A DNA stretch of 64,000 nt, taken from assembly GCA_965250225.1 (NCBI GenBank), contig CBDFNQ010000025.1, forward strand, positions 58,730 through 122,729, written 5' to 3'. Made by a program: the position numbers and the translations under genes. The notes under the pieces are model-generated. The model did not search any database, had not been told where the DNA came from, and worked only from the letters and a program-made list of their open reading frames with translations. Positions 52,686 to 61,936 of the stretch are shown piece by piece. The stretch comes from CBDEUK01 sp965250225 (GTDB lineage Bacteria > Pseudomonadota > Gammaproteobacteria > Eutrophobiales > Eutrophobiaceae). Numbering within the stretch: the stretch's first letter is position 1; each line of letters begins with the position of its first letter.

Positions 52686-53342
52686 TTAGTTTTTACAAGA
52701 AATACCCGTGCCGCCCAGGCCACAATAACCGGAAGGATTTTTAGCCAGGTATTGCTGATGATATTCTTCTGCGTAATAAAACTCACGCATCGCCAGTATC
52801 TCAGTTGTCACCTCAGGGTAACCAGCTTTTATTAACTTTGTTTGATAGGCTTCTTTGGATGATTCTGCCTGGGATTTTTGTTCCTCATCGAAAAAATAAA
52901 TGGCAGAACGATATTGAGTCCCCGTGTCATTCCCCTGGCGCATACCTTGAGTAGGATTGTGACTTTCCCAAAACAGTGTAAGCAATGATCCAAACGAAAT
53001 AATATTCGGATCAAACACAACTAAAACCACTTCATTATGTCCGGTCATCCCACTACACAGCTCTTCATAAGTCGGGTTCGGTGTAAACCCACCTGCATAA
53101 CCCACAGCGGTTGTATAAACCCCATCAATCTGCCAGAAACATTTCTCAGCTCCCCAAAAACACCCCAATCCAAACACTATTTTTTTCAAGTTGCCGGGAA
53201 ATGGCTCTTTCAAAGGGTTGCCACTGACAAAATGCGTGTTACTGATTGTCATGGCCTCTTCCCGACCAGGCAAGGCCTCAGCGAAACCTGGCAAATTGGA
53301 TGTTTTATTTAAAAAACGCGATAAGGAATCAAGCATATTCAT
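52686..53342 (-). CDS. msrA: Peptide-methionine (S)-S-oxide reductase MsrA
   Basis: 218 aa. The catalytic motif GLGCFWGAEKCFW, TAVGYAGGFTPNPTYEELCSG, EVVLVVFDP and YRSAIYFF are all standard MsrA features, and a C-terminal CGLGGTGISC holds resolving cysteines. It repairs oxidised methionine using thioredoxin. No signal peptide is seen, so a cytosolic enzyme is likely. The 459-bp gap that follows on its 5' side (53343-53801) is listed separately. Confidence 0.95.
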   Translation of the reverse strand: MNMLDSLSRFLNKTSNLPGFAEALPGREEAMTISNTHFVSGNPLKEPFPGNLKKIVFGLGCFWGAEKCFWQIDGVYTTAVGYAGGFTPNPTYEELCSGMTGHNEVVLVVFDPNIISFGSLLTLFWESHNPTQGMRQGNDTGTQYRSAIYFFDEEQKSQAESSKEAYQTKLIKAGYPEVTTEILAMREFYYAEEYHQQYLAKNPSGYCGLGGTGISCKN

Positions 53343-53801
53343 CCCATTTTATTGATTGGTATTCAACACACCAGTTCGACCTGTTTAGTTGTTAAGAATT
53401 CCATCGCTTTACGAAATCTCTACTCATGCAATTAAGCTAAACTAATGATTGATATGAGTATTTTTAATTTCTATCAGATTGTTTACAACAAACATTAGTG
53501 AAAAATTGTCCTCTCTTTATAAATAATTTTAAGGATCAGTCAATTTGCTTAGCATTAATCTTATGTACAGGTTTTCCTGAATCACCCATCAACTGACCGT
53601 CCTAGGCAGTATGGCCTGTATTTTGCTAAACTGACTGGACATATTCATTAAGTAAAGAACACAACACGGTTATCATTAGCAAGGAATCACATGACTTGAG
53701 TTTTGAAAATGTAATATGATTAGACTAGACGTTTAATATTCAGGGAACACTAAAAATTTTTCAGAGCTTAATTCAATATTAACAATGACAATCAACAACA
53801 A
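53343..53801. other. Intergenic region between msrA and the cNMP gene
   Basis: 459 bp, A/T-rich, without an ORF I can support. It must contain divergent promoters for msrA and the cyclic-nucleotide-binding gene. I see no clear -35/-10 pair with good spacing. A short palindrome TGTTTACAACAAACA at about 53480 is the only visible structure. Confidence 0.5.
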
Positions 53802-54425
53802 ATGACTATCACCGACAAAGATCGCTCTAAGCAATTCGATAAAAAACTTGGAGAGTATCTGGCTGTTTCATCAGGCGCAATTAATAATGCTCTCAGTAAA
53901 CAAACGACCGATCCAGGCGATGAGACACACAATAAACCTCTCGGCGAGCTACTGATTGATTCTGGTAGTATAAGTAAAGAAGAACTAGAAAATGCGATCA
54001 AACAGCAAAGAATTCGCCGTTTGTCCAGATGCCCTGTCTTTTCAACACTCAGTCCGACTGATCTTGCCGCGATGGGTGGACGCTTTAATGAAATCAGTGT
54101 CCCGGCACAAAAGGAATTTATTGTTCAAGGTGATGATGACCCAACAATGTATGTCATGGGAACTGGCAATGCGGCTGTCTACCATACTAATCTCGAGGGC
54201 GAAATGAATGTCATTGCAGTTCTTGGTCCTGGCGATCCAATTGGTGAAATGGCATACTTTACAGGAGGACTTCGAACAGCTTCTGTTCGCACACTCGAGG
54301 CCTGTGAATTATTATGCGCAGATTATTCCGATCTGACTTTTTATTTTGAACATGCTCCCAAAGTTGCCCATGCTTTTGCAAAGCTGATTGAATTCAGACG
54401 AGCCGAAATAGAAAAAGGCAATTAA
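53802..54425 (+). CDS. Cyclic-nucleotide-binding protein without HTH, with GspE-N-like segment
   Basis: 207 aa. Residues about 45-75 (KPLGELLIDSGSISKEELEN) match the repeated motif of MshEN/GspE N-terminal domains, which in MshE bind c-di-GMP. Residues about 78-195 are a cNMP-binding fold (KEFIVQGDDDPTMYVMGTGN, GPGDPIGEMAYFTGGLRTAS with the phosphate-binding cassette GEMA ... RTAS). There is no C-terminal DNA-binding domain, so it is not a CRP-type activator. It lies 36 bp before the REC-EAL gene and may couple two second messengers to it. Confidence 0.75.
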   Translation: MTITDKDRSKQFDKKLGEYLAVSSGAINNALSKQTTDPGDETHNKPLGELLIDSGSISKEELENAIKQQRIRRLSRCPVFSTLSPTDLAAMGGRFNEISVPAQKEFIVQGDDDPTMYVMGTGNAAVYHTNLEGEMNVIAVLGPGDPIGEMAYFTGGLRTASVRTLEACELLCADYSDLTFYFEHAPKVAHAFAKLIEFRRAEIEKGN

Positions 54426-54461
54426 CTCTGTGCTATTTCAATTGCGATACCGGTAATATTT

Positions 54462-56345
54462 ATGCAAGAAATTCATTCCATATTGGTTCTGGACGATGAA
54501 CAGGACTTTAGAAAACTCGCCTTAACTATACTAAAAAATAAATTTGATGAAAAAATTCTGCACGAATATGACCCTTTAAGATCCGGAGCACCCGATAAAG
54601 ACTTTGACTGGGGACAATACGACGTGTTGTTACTCGATCATCACCTACGTATAGAAAATACCACCGGACTGGATATTCTTCATAATAATAAAGATAATCC
54701 AAATTTTCCTATCACTATTATGTTGACCGCCAGTGATGATGAAGAAATTGCATTTAAGGCTCTGAAACTTGGTATTTCTGATTTTATTCGCAAACAGGAA
54801 CTCACAAAAAAAATCCTCTTCGCCTCAATTGAAGATGCTTGTATTGTAAAAGAAAAGAAAAAAAAGCAACAAATTAATCTAGCCAAGATCCAGAAGATTT
54901 TTAACAAAAAACTTTTCTATAAATCACTTAAAAAACCACTAGAAAAACTTGATTCAATCGACAAGCGCATCATCATTGGTTTCAGGATATCTGATAAAGA
55001 AAATGATTCTGAACCTACCAATGCTTTTATCAAAGACCGAATCATCAGACATATCGCCAAGGAAAGTTGCCGTTTTTTTATGACGATTAACCAGGAACCT
55101 CACATTACATTATTTAGTGAGACCATGGTCGCCATATTATTCGATGCTGAAGCTAAAACTTTTAACGAAACGGAATTGATACATAATTTACATCAACTGC
55201 ACATTGATTTGCCCTACTCTAATCAAGAAGTGGACGTTTCATACAACCTTGATACTTGTGCAATCACCCTGACGAGCAGCACTATTTCTCAAACTGATTT
55301 AATCAATTATTTCACAACTGCTTGTGATAAAGCTGCCGAAAATAAAGACATTACAAAACGAATATCAATAGCAGGTATCCAGCAACTAGAAGAAACAGAA
55401 TCAAAAATAACAGCTGAAATACCAGTTTCAATCACTGAAACAAAAGAACTGAAACCTGAAAACAATACTACTGACATTGAAAAACATGAAATCTATGATG
55501 TTGAATTCAAACTAAACGAACTTGATGAAAAATCAAAAAACGTCATTAATGCAATCAATGAAAAAAGAATAATTAAAACATTTCAACCCATGATTATGTT
55601 ATTTAACAACGAAGACAGCTTCTTGTCAGATCATGAAATATATTCTGTGTCTTCAAAGATGATCAATTCTGATGGCAACGATATTCCTGGTCATGAATTG
55701 CTTGCAGATATTACTAATTCAGAAGTTGTTAAATATTATGACCGCTGGTTGTTAAAAGAAACTATCAGCAACATCATGGATATTCAACCAGGAGCTGAGC
55801 CTTGTTATTTTTTACTAAAGTTAGAACATGAATCCCTGGCTGATGCGACATTCTTTAACTGGTTAAGACAGTTGTTGGCCGATTATGATAAACAACGCCC
55901 CGGAAAATACATCATCCTTGAAATTTCACATCAAGATATTTCAATCAATGAAAAACAAATTCTAGCTTTAATGAATTTTTTAAACAGCACTCACAGTTTC
56001 CGATTTGCATTAGGTAACATTCAGGATATTGATACATTGCCCGATATCGTTCCCAAATTAGATATTTGTATGTTGATATTAAATTACGAAAAAATAATTG
56101 AGCTCGGAGTCATGGAAACAAAAGAACAGACCTCTGAAAATTATTTGATGCATCTTAAACATCAGAATAAATATATCGTTGCTTCTGATATTGTTGACTC
56201 AACTACATTAACCACATCCATCACGGCAGGCGCTGATCTTGCTATGGGTGATTTTATTGGATTACCCAAAGCGTCATTCGAAGAAGAAGATGCAATTCAA
56301 TCTTATGAAATTGAAACGGACGATTTTGTGTCCTCGCGTTTATAG
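54462..56345 (+). CDS. Response regulator with degenerate EAL domain (FimX-like)
   Basis: 627 aa. N-terminal REC domain (1-125) with the acidic pair at D11-D12 and the phosphoacceptor D59 (YDVLLLDHHL), and K in DFIRKQE. A helical linker and a weak GGDEF-like middle (about 160-310, no GGDEF motif) follow. A C-terminal EAL fold (about 365-610) starts FQPMIMLF but reads GHELLA where catalytic EAL proteins have E-A/V-L, and the DDFG motif is absent, so it should bind c-di-GMP or be inert rather than hydrolyse it. This is the layout of FimX, a type IV pilus regulator. Confidence 0.75.
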   Translation: MQEIHSILVLDDEQDFRKLALTILKNKFDEKILHEYDPLRSGAPDKDFDWGQYDVLLLDHHLRIENTTGLDILHNNKDNPNFPITIMLTASDDEEIAFKALKLGISDFIRKQELTKKILFASIEDACIVKEKKKKQQINLAKIQKIFNKKLFYKSLKKPLEKLDSIDKRIIIGFRISDKENDSEPTNAFIKDRIIRHIAKESCRFFMTINQEPHITLFSETMVAILFDAEAKTFNETELIHNLHQLHIDLPYSNQEVDVSYNLDTCAITLTSSTISQTDLINYFTTACDKAAENKDITKRISIAGIQQLEETESKITAEIPVSITETKELKPENNTTDIEKHEIYDVEFKLNELDEKSKNVINAINEKRIIKTFQPMIMLFNNEDSFLSDHEIYSVSSKMINSDGNDIPGHELLADITNSEVVKYYDRWLLKETISNIMDIQPGAEPCYFLLKLEHESLADATFFNWLRQLLADYDKQRPGKYIILEISHQDISINEKQILALMNFLNSTHSFRFALGNIQDIDTLPDIVPKLDICMLILNYEKIIELGVMETKEQTSENYLMHLKHQNKYIVASDIVDSTTLTTSITAGADLAMGDFIGLPKASFEEEDAIQSYEIETDDFVSSRL

Positions 56346-56353
56346 TTTTTTAA

Positions 56354-57148
56354 TTATATAAAACGTCTTTGTTTTCGTATTCGATAACGTAATTTTTTAG
56401 ATTCAAGCGCTCGTCTAATCACATCAACTTGATTCAAGTTATTATATAACTCTGCTGATTCTTGCTCATGTTGCAAATAAACTCCGACAGTATTGTCCAA
56501 AGTTGGCATAGTTAACTGAAATACGCTCTTGAATTTATTATTGATATATTTGACTTGATTCACTGCCGAATGTTTAAACTCGGTCTGTGACGCAAAGTTC
56601 ATTATCAGGATCCCGTCATCTGATAAAAGTTGTTTTAATTGTTTATACCAATCTGAATTTGCTGCCACCGCTCTAACCGGTTGGCCTGATTTTTCAATAA
56701 ATAGGTCTTCAATGATCAGATCAAAAGGCTCACCCTGAAATTCATTTACCCAATCCCTGGCATCAGCTTGAGCAAACTGATAACAATCATGTTGTAATTT
56801 AAAGAATCTTTTTGCGATATAAAGGTGCGTCTCATCCAGTTCAACACCCTGTATCAGAGCCGGAGAGAAAAAATATTCCAGCAAACGCATGATTGCGCCA
56901 CTACCCACTCCCAATACCAATACACGCCTGATATCCCTGTTACTATGAAAATACGCAGGGATAAAGATTAAATCCCAGATGCTTCCGGTCAAAATCTGTT
57001 TTGGATTGTACTGGCTATGACAGACACCATTGGTGTAAAGGCGACGTGTGGCACCTGCAGAACGGATTTCATACGAATTCGCCTGATTATATTTTTTCCA
57101 GATAACCGTCAATTTTTTGTCTCCTACACGATTTATCCAATGAAACAA
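56354..57148 (-). CDS. Spermidine-synthase-like methyltransferase-fold protein
   Basis: 264 aa. The Rossmann SAM-type motif RVLVLGVGSGAIMRLLEYFF, the acidic ELDETHLYIAKRFF and the later FDLIIEDLFI resemble spermidine synthase and related aminopropyl/methyl-transfer proteins, but the enzyme's substrate motif (the DVxxxD/GGGDG region) is changed, so polyamine synthesis is unproven. The start codon is TTG in frame. It converges with the EAL gene and ends nine bases after it. Confidence 0.7.
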   Translation of the reverse strand: MFHWINRVGDKKLTVIWKKYNQANSYEIRSAGATRRLYTNGVCHSQYNPKQILTGSIWDLIFIPAYFHSNRDIRRVLVLGVGSGAIMRLLEYFFSPALIQGVELDETHLYIAKRFFKLQHDCYQFAQADARDWVNEFQGEPFDLIIEDLFIEKSGQPVRAVAANSDWYKQLKQLLSDDGILIMNFASQTEFKHSAVNQVKYINNKFKSVFQLTMPTLDNTVGVYLQHEQESAELYNNLNQVDVIRRALESKKLRYRIRKQRRFI

Positions 57149-57503
57149 CCATAAAATATTCTAATACATTCAGTATGTTACCTATATTTTAAAAGAATTT
57201 TTAATGAATACAAGCATATAGAATACAAAATGTGTGTAACACTTCTCAAGTTAATATCAAAAAGTATTGGAAAACCATTGATAAATAGACGTAAAATAGA
57301 TTCTATAGGGCAAATTACTTGCTGCAGCGCATCAAAAATGGATTGGCATGTGGGCAGCACAGGCAATCTGTACGCACTCTCTACAGATGACAATAAATAG
57401 CCCTAAGCTAAAATAATACCTTAGTCACTGTTTTTTTATGGCATGTTAAGGAAACCGTAAAACACTATAAAAAAACACTGCAAGCTAGCTTAAGGGGGCT
57501 ACT
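57149..57503. other. Intergenic region before the chemosensory operon
   Basis: 355 bp, A/T-rich, no gene supported. The last bases hold a strong ribosome-binding site (AAGGGGGC) for the repeat-protein gene. No confident promoter motif; a possible transcript start could lie around 57400-57460, but I cannot assign it. The minus-strand frame at 57178-57393 shows no coding character. Confidence 0.5.
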
Positions 57504-59033
57504 ATGCGGGATATTGAATTCTGCACACAAATTTTAAAACTCGATGACGGCTGGTCAGTGACCGGTCTTGAGATCGATGAGCCATCGAACAGGATTGATA
57601 TCACTGTTAGCTATGGGGCCAGCAGCAAACGCTCATTCTTTAAACGCAGCACTGCCAGCGATGAGCAGACTAAAATGCTCAGGCATCTTCCCTTACTCGG
57701 TATGCGCACCTATTTAACTGTGCCGATAGCCTCTGTTGAGAACGGTAACAAAACTTGGTCTTATGTCAGCTCTAAGCTAACCGAAGCGATGGAAGACACT
57801 GTTCTTTCAGCGATTAGAACCTCTACCTCTATACAAGGTGTCAGTGACATCACTGGACTCACTCCATCTGATATACGTGAAGTCAGTGAACGTACAGGAG
57901 TAGCGATAGAACGCCGCGTTATTCAGGCAGAAAGCAATAAACAGGAAATACCGTTGGAAGAGACCATAGCCCAGTCTTTCGAACTGACAGAAATGGAAGA
58001 TATTCCAACTGAAACACATCCCAACTGGATGCGGTTCATTCAAGGACAATTAATATTACCCTCTAATGCCGTTGGCTTGAAAATGTTGCTCCAGCGCATT
58101 CGGCAAGAAATTACAGCAACGCCAACAGAAACCAGCAAACTCGCAGGGATACGCTTGTTAAGACAATTTTTTATCAAAAACCAGGCAACTCACCGAGCTG
58201 ATATTGATATTTTAAATGGCTCAGTTGCTTTTGAAAAGACACGAAACATACCGAATCTTGCAGTTATCCAGGGTGGTCTTCCTGGTGAACAGCATGAATG
58301 CTGGCAACACATAATTTCTGGCGAAAAGAAAATAGAAACTATCCATGTTGGTCTGCAAATGATGATCGAGCGAGTCCGTCTCTCTGTCGAAAATTCACCA
58401 TCAGAAGCTTCGCGTCATGCAGGCGCCAAAATCCTCAGGCAATTTTTCCTGAAACACAAAAATCGTTTACAGAACGAATTGAACCAACTCGGAGTCGAGA
58501 CACAGCCACAACAAATGGAAGCCACTATCACCATGCCTGTTGCAGTCACGGTGCCTGCAACCAATCACCAATGCTGGCAAAAATTGCTCAGTGGCAGCCT
58601 GGATCTGAACACCAATGCCGTAGGCCTGCAAATGATGCTGGAACGCGTTCGGATGTCAATTCAACGAAACCCAACCGAATCAAATCATGCTGCTGGTGTC
58701 AAGATTTTGCACCAATATTTCCTGAAACATCAAGCTCGACACCGGGAAGAAATACTGGCTCTGTTGGGAAATGTGGTGGCAACCCCATCAGACGATAGCC
58801 ATATTCATATTCCATCAGAATCACATCCCAACTGGCAACGTCTCATTAACGGTGAACTTGAAATAATGACCGATGTCGTTGCATTAAAAATGATGTTGGA
58901 GCGTATACGTATTTCTGTTGAAAAGAACCCGACAGATGCAACTCGACTAGCGGGAGCCAAGATCCTTCGACAATATTTTATTAAACATCAACTGAAACAT
59001 CGTGCTGAACTTAATCAGCTTATCGCGGCATAA
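57504..59033 (+). CDS. Four-repeat protein with ISL3-transposase-like N-terminus, unrecognised
   Basis: 509 aa. Residues 1-135 follow the pattern of the ISL3-transposase N-terminal domain (ILKLDDGWSVTGLEIDE, IDITVSYG, MLRHLPLLGMRTYLTVP, then a helix-turn-helix at TSIQGVSDITGLTPSDIREV), but all zinc-ribbon cysteines and the catalytic domain are absent. Then come four helical units beginning near residues 172, 264, 355 and 441, each about 67 aa, with the consensus W-xx-L(I)-x-G ... GL-x-MMLERIR-x-S ... NPT ... AG-x-KILRQYFLKHQ-xx-HR-x-EL. Acidic/low-complexity linkers join them. It is the first gene of the Pil-Chp-like operon, 24 bp before the next gene. Function unknown. Confidence 0.6.
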   Translation: MRDIEFCTQILKLDDGWSVTGLEIDEPSNRIDITVSYGASSKRSFFKRSTASDEQTKMLRHLPLLGMRTYLTVPIASVENGNKTWSYVSSKLTEAMEDTVLSAIRTSTSIQGVSDITGLTPSDIREVSERTGVAIERRVIQAESNKQEIPLEETIAQSFELTEMEDIPTETHPNWMRFIQGQLILPSNAVGLKMLLQRIRQEITATPTETSKLAGIRLLRQFFIKNQATHRADIDILNGSVAFEKTRNIPNLAVIQGGLPGEQHECWQHIISGEKKIETIHVGLQMMIERVRLSVENSPSEASRHAGAKILRQFFLKHKNRLQNELNQLGVETQPQQMEATITMPVAVTVPATNHQCWQKLLSGSLDLNTNAVGLQMMLERVRMSIQRNPTESNHAAGVKILHQYFLKHQARHREEILALLGNVVATPSDDSHIHIPSESHPNWQRLINGELEIMTDVVALKMMLERIRISVEKNPTDATRLAGAKILRQYFIKHQLKHRAELNQLIAA

Positions 59034-59057
59034 CAAGCGAAAAATTGGGGAGCAACA

Positions 59058-60059
59058 ATGAGTGACACTATAAACGCAAAATTGATTTCTGCTGAAGAAG
59101 CAACAGCAGCCATTGAAGCCGGGAAAGTTCTCTGGCTTGCAGGAGATGAAGACTTACTAAGCCAGTTACCTAAAGGACGTTGGATTGGGGGTACTATTCC
59201 CTACTTCATGTCGGCTGATGGTGGCAAAACAACCAAGTCACAAATTTACGCAACCGAACTAGACACATCTCTGGCAAAACGTATCCAGGTTAAATTTTAT
59301 AATACCAACACAATTGAAAATATCGCAAAAGATGCACCAGACGATGGTTTTACCATCCTGTTAATGCCAGCGTTGACCGACATGCATTTAAACTATGCTA
59401 AAAATGCACCGGAATATGAAGACATGTTTATTAAACCTGTCGCGGGTTGGGTAACTGGTATTCACCTTGATGATCTCGGCACTATTGCACCGCGTGTGTT
59501 TAATGGAGGGACCGGTGAATCTTCTACAGACAAAGCGGTTGCTATGCATATTACCCTGGCACCAAATAAAGTCGCTCACCTGGGTATTGTTAATATTCTG
59601 AATCAAGGTGATGGCGATACTTTTGAATTCACCGACACGGGTTTTTCTGTGGAAAAATGTCTGATCAATGGTGTGGAACACTATTTATCTGATTACCTGA
59701 CCGAACATAACACGGATACCAAACTGCCATTAGTTGCTGATTATTCAGGAGCAATGATTAATGTTTCTTTTCAGGAAATTGATTCTGATAAAAAAACCGT
59801 ATCGTTTTATGCACCTGTTTTTAGTGGTGTCGAATACAAACTGGCAGCCCCGGTTGCGGACTATGTCTCCGAGTTTCAAAAGGCCTTGCCCAAGCTTGAA
59901 AATGGTCTGGCATTTTCCTGTAATTGCGTTTTGAATTATCTTTATTCTGATCTGGAAGGTAAAAAAACCGCTGAAATTACCGGGCCTATGACGTTTGGCG
60001 AGATCGCATACCAGTTACTTAACCAAACTCTGGTTTATTTGACTATTGAAGACACATAG
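59058..60059 (+). CDS. Conserved protein of chemosensory operons, FIST-like, unknown
   Basis: 333 aa, soluble, with a GGGGAGCAACA ribosome-binding site. The sequence (LPKGRWIGGTIPYFMSADGG; SCNCVLNYLYSDLEGK; AEITGPMTFGEIAYQLLNQT) resembles two-domain sensory proteins of the FIST type in its alternating pattern, and it may be the family I remember as DUF6976. I am not sure of either. No membrane segments or catalytic motif. Its place between the repeat protein and PilG-like gene points to signalling in the pilus pathway. Confidence 0.55.
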   Translation: MSDTINAKLISAEEATAAIEAGKVLWLAGDEDLLSQLPKGRWIGGTIPYFMSADGGKTTKSQIYATELDTSLAKRIQVKFYNTNTIENIAKDAPDDGFTILLMPALTDMHLNYAKNAPEYEDMFIKPVAGWVTGIHLDDLGTIAPRVFNGGTGESSTDKAVAMHITLAPNKVAHLGIVNILNQGDGDTFEFTDTGFSVEKCLINGVEHYLSDYLTEHNTDTKLPLVADYSGAMINVSFQEIDSDKKTVSFYAPVFSGVEYKLAAPVADYVSEFQKALPKLENGLAFSCNCVLNYLYSDLEGKKTAEITGPMTFGEIAYQLLNQTLVYLTIEDT

Positions 60060-60068
60060 CGCCTTTAT

Positions 60069-60896
60069 ATGGAACAGCAGAATGTAAAAATTGGCTTGAT
60101 TGGCATCCCCGATATTGAGGAGAGACGACTTAATTCAGCGTTTACTTATTCACAAACACGAAACAAGTCCTATTCGTCTCAACATTTAGATGAGCGACCC
60201 AGTATCTTAATGATCAACGCAGATGAACCTGCTTCATTGATCAAGTGGCGGGTTTATCGCGACAACCTGGAAAAGCAAGGCTTTAGTGAACCATCATCGG
60301 TATTGGTCTCTCAGGATAGAGAATTTAAGACCGTGCATTACCAAGTAAAGCGACCACTGATAGCAACACGGGTGATCAGTATTCTTGATCAGGTAACTGA
60401 GAATGAACTGGATCTTAAAGAACAACCCGCTATCTTGTCGATTCCCGCAACAGATAGTAATAAAACACTTGAGAACACGGGCTTTAACATCACATCAACC
60501 CAGGCCGTTACACATGATATAAGAGCACTGGTTGTAGACGATAGCCTTCCTGTACGAATACAGATGGATAAAGCTTTAAAGAATTATGCCAGCGTTGATT
60601 TTGCCGTGACCGGTGAAGAGGCCTATACACTGATTGAAAAAAATGTCTATGACATCATATTTCTGGACGTTGTTTTACCAGGTGTCGATGGTTATGAAGT
60701 GTGTAAAATGATCAAGGAAGGCGAAGCGAAATCTACACCAGTGATCATGCTTACTGGCAATTCATCACCGGCAGACAGGATCAAGGGTAAACTCTCAGGC
60801 TGTGATACATATTTAATTAAACCCGTTGGAGAGGCTGTATTTCTGGAAATTGTTAATCAATATATCAAGATCCAGCCAAATAATATTTCGGCATGA
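60069..60896 (+). CDS. PilG-like response regulator with extra N-terminal domain
   Basis: 275 aa. The C-terminal REC domain (about 148-270) has the acidic pair (LVVDDSLPVRIQMDKALKN), the phosphoacceptor Asp in DIIFLDVVLPGVDGYEV, and the conserved Lys in YLIKPVGEA. Residues 1-145 form a separate domain with a receiver-like alternation but no phospho-site. PilG is the response regulator of the Pil-Chp system that drives pilus extension. Ten bases separate it from the preceding gene. Confidence 0.82.
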   Translation: MEQQNVKIGLIGIPDIEERRLNSAFTYSQTRNKSYSSQHLDERPSILMINADEPASLIKWRVYRDNLEKQGFSEPSSVLVSQDREFKTVHYQVKRPLIATRVISILDQVTENELDLKEQPAILSIPATDSNKTLENTGFNITSTQAVTHDIRALVVDDSLPVRIQMDKALKNYASVDFAVTGEEAYTLIEKNVYDIIFLDVVLPGVDGYEVCKMIKEGEAKSTPVIMLTGNSSPADRIKGKLSGCDTYLIKPVGEAVFLEIVNQYIKIQPNNISA

Positions 60897-60960
60897 TAAA
60901 TTGTTGATGATGATCGTTTTATTATTAATTGATCAGGTGCTGTAACAGGAGATTCAAAAC

Positions 60961-61329
60961 ATGGCAATCAAAAAAGTATTGATAGTTGATGATTCACCAA
61001 CTGAGAGACAAAATCTTGAACAAATTTTGTCTGTCACCGACTGTGAAATTATCACAGCGCAAAATGGAAAAGATGCGATAGAGCTGGCTAAAAAAGAAAA
61101 ACCGGACATTATATTCATGGATATAGTTATGGATCAAATGGATGGTTACGAAGCCACCAGAGCTCTTAGCAATGACAAAGAAACAAGTTCTATTCCCGTT
61201 ATATTCGTCAGTAGTAAACGTCAGAAAGCAGACCGTGTCTGGGCAAAGATGCAAGGCGGTAAAGAACTCGTCTCTAAACCTTACACATCTGAACAGATCC
61301 TAGCTCAGATCAAAAATTATTTAAATTAA
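60961..61329 (+). CDS. PilH-like single-domain response regulator
   Basis: 122 aa, REC domain only: acidic pair in VLIVDDSPTERQNLEQIL, phosphoacceptor Asp in PDIIFMDIVMDQMDGYEA, Thr/Ser and Lys in VIFVSSKRQKADRVWAKMQG and VSKPYTSEQI. It is CheY/PilH-like and may serve as a phosphate sink beside PilG. It is 64 bp after the PilG gene and 11 bp before the CheW-like gene. Confidence 0.88.
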   Translation: MAIKKVLIVDDSPTERQNLEQILSVTDCEIITAQNGKDAIELAKKEKPDIIFMDIVMDQMDGYEATRALSNDKETSSIPVIFVSSKRQKADRVWAKMQGGKELVSKPYTSEQILAQIKNYLN

Positions 61330-61340
61330 GTTGTGTATTC

Positions 61341-61910
61341 ATGGCTGACTCAGATAAAGATAAGACCCCAGACTGGATAAGACTAAGTCCGGAATTGGAG
61401 CATTTCAATCCGTACGAAGGCCTGGTTGATTTTCGCGATAAAAAAATACGGAATATTCGTTATGGTTACAAAATATGTAATATGAATATTTTGTTTGACC
61501 AATCCATCCCTGGTGAGATTGCATCCAAATATACTGTTTATCCAATTCCAAACACACCAAAATGGATCAGAGGTTTAATTAATCATCGAGGTAATTTAAT
61601 CCCGGTTTTTAATCTGTATTATTTATGGTCAATAGATAAACCACAAGAAGAGTTACCTCTTATGATTTTCGATAGAAACGAGAAATCCATAGGCATCTAT
61701 GTGGATGCCTATCCCCTGGCACTTGAAATAGATGATGCAACAACAATTTCTTCTTCAATACCAGACAGTATTCCACATGAGATGAAAGAGTTTATAAATT
61801 CATCCCATAAAATTACCAATACTCATTGGTATGAAGTAAATCTGAATGGTTTTATGAAATACATCACTCGAGATTTTTCAGATGATAATTCAGAACTGTC
61901 TTCCAATTAA
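61341..61910 (+). CDS. PilI/CheW-like coupling protein
   Basis: 189 aa. A CheW domain (about 45-170) with the two beta-barrel signatures (YTVYPIPNTPKWIRGLINHR, GNLIPVFNLYYLW). An acidic N-terminal extension precedes it. CheW proteins link the receptor to the histidine kinase. The genomic order of response regulators, CheW, receptor and kinase matches PilG-PilH-PilI-PilJ-PilL in Pseudomonas. Confidence 0.85.
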   Translation: MADSDKDKTPDWIRLSPELEHFNPYEGLVDFRDKKIRNIRYGYKICNMNILFDQSIPGEIASKYTVYPIPNTPKWIRGLINHRGNLIPVFNLYYLWSIDKPQEELPLMIFDRNEKSIGIYVDAYPLALEIDDATTISSSIPDSIPHEMKEFINSSHKITNTHWYEVNLNGFMKYITRDFSDDNSELSSN

Positions 61911-61936
61911 TTATATATTTTATGAGATAAACCGCA

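Noticed and set aside
57178..57393. 71-codon minus-strand frame in the gap before the repeat-protein gene
   Set aside because: No ribosome-binding site, no family and no link to neighbours; treated as chance.
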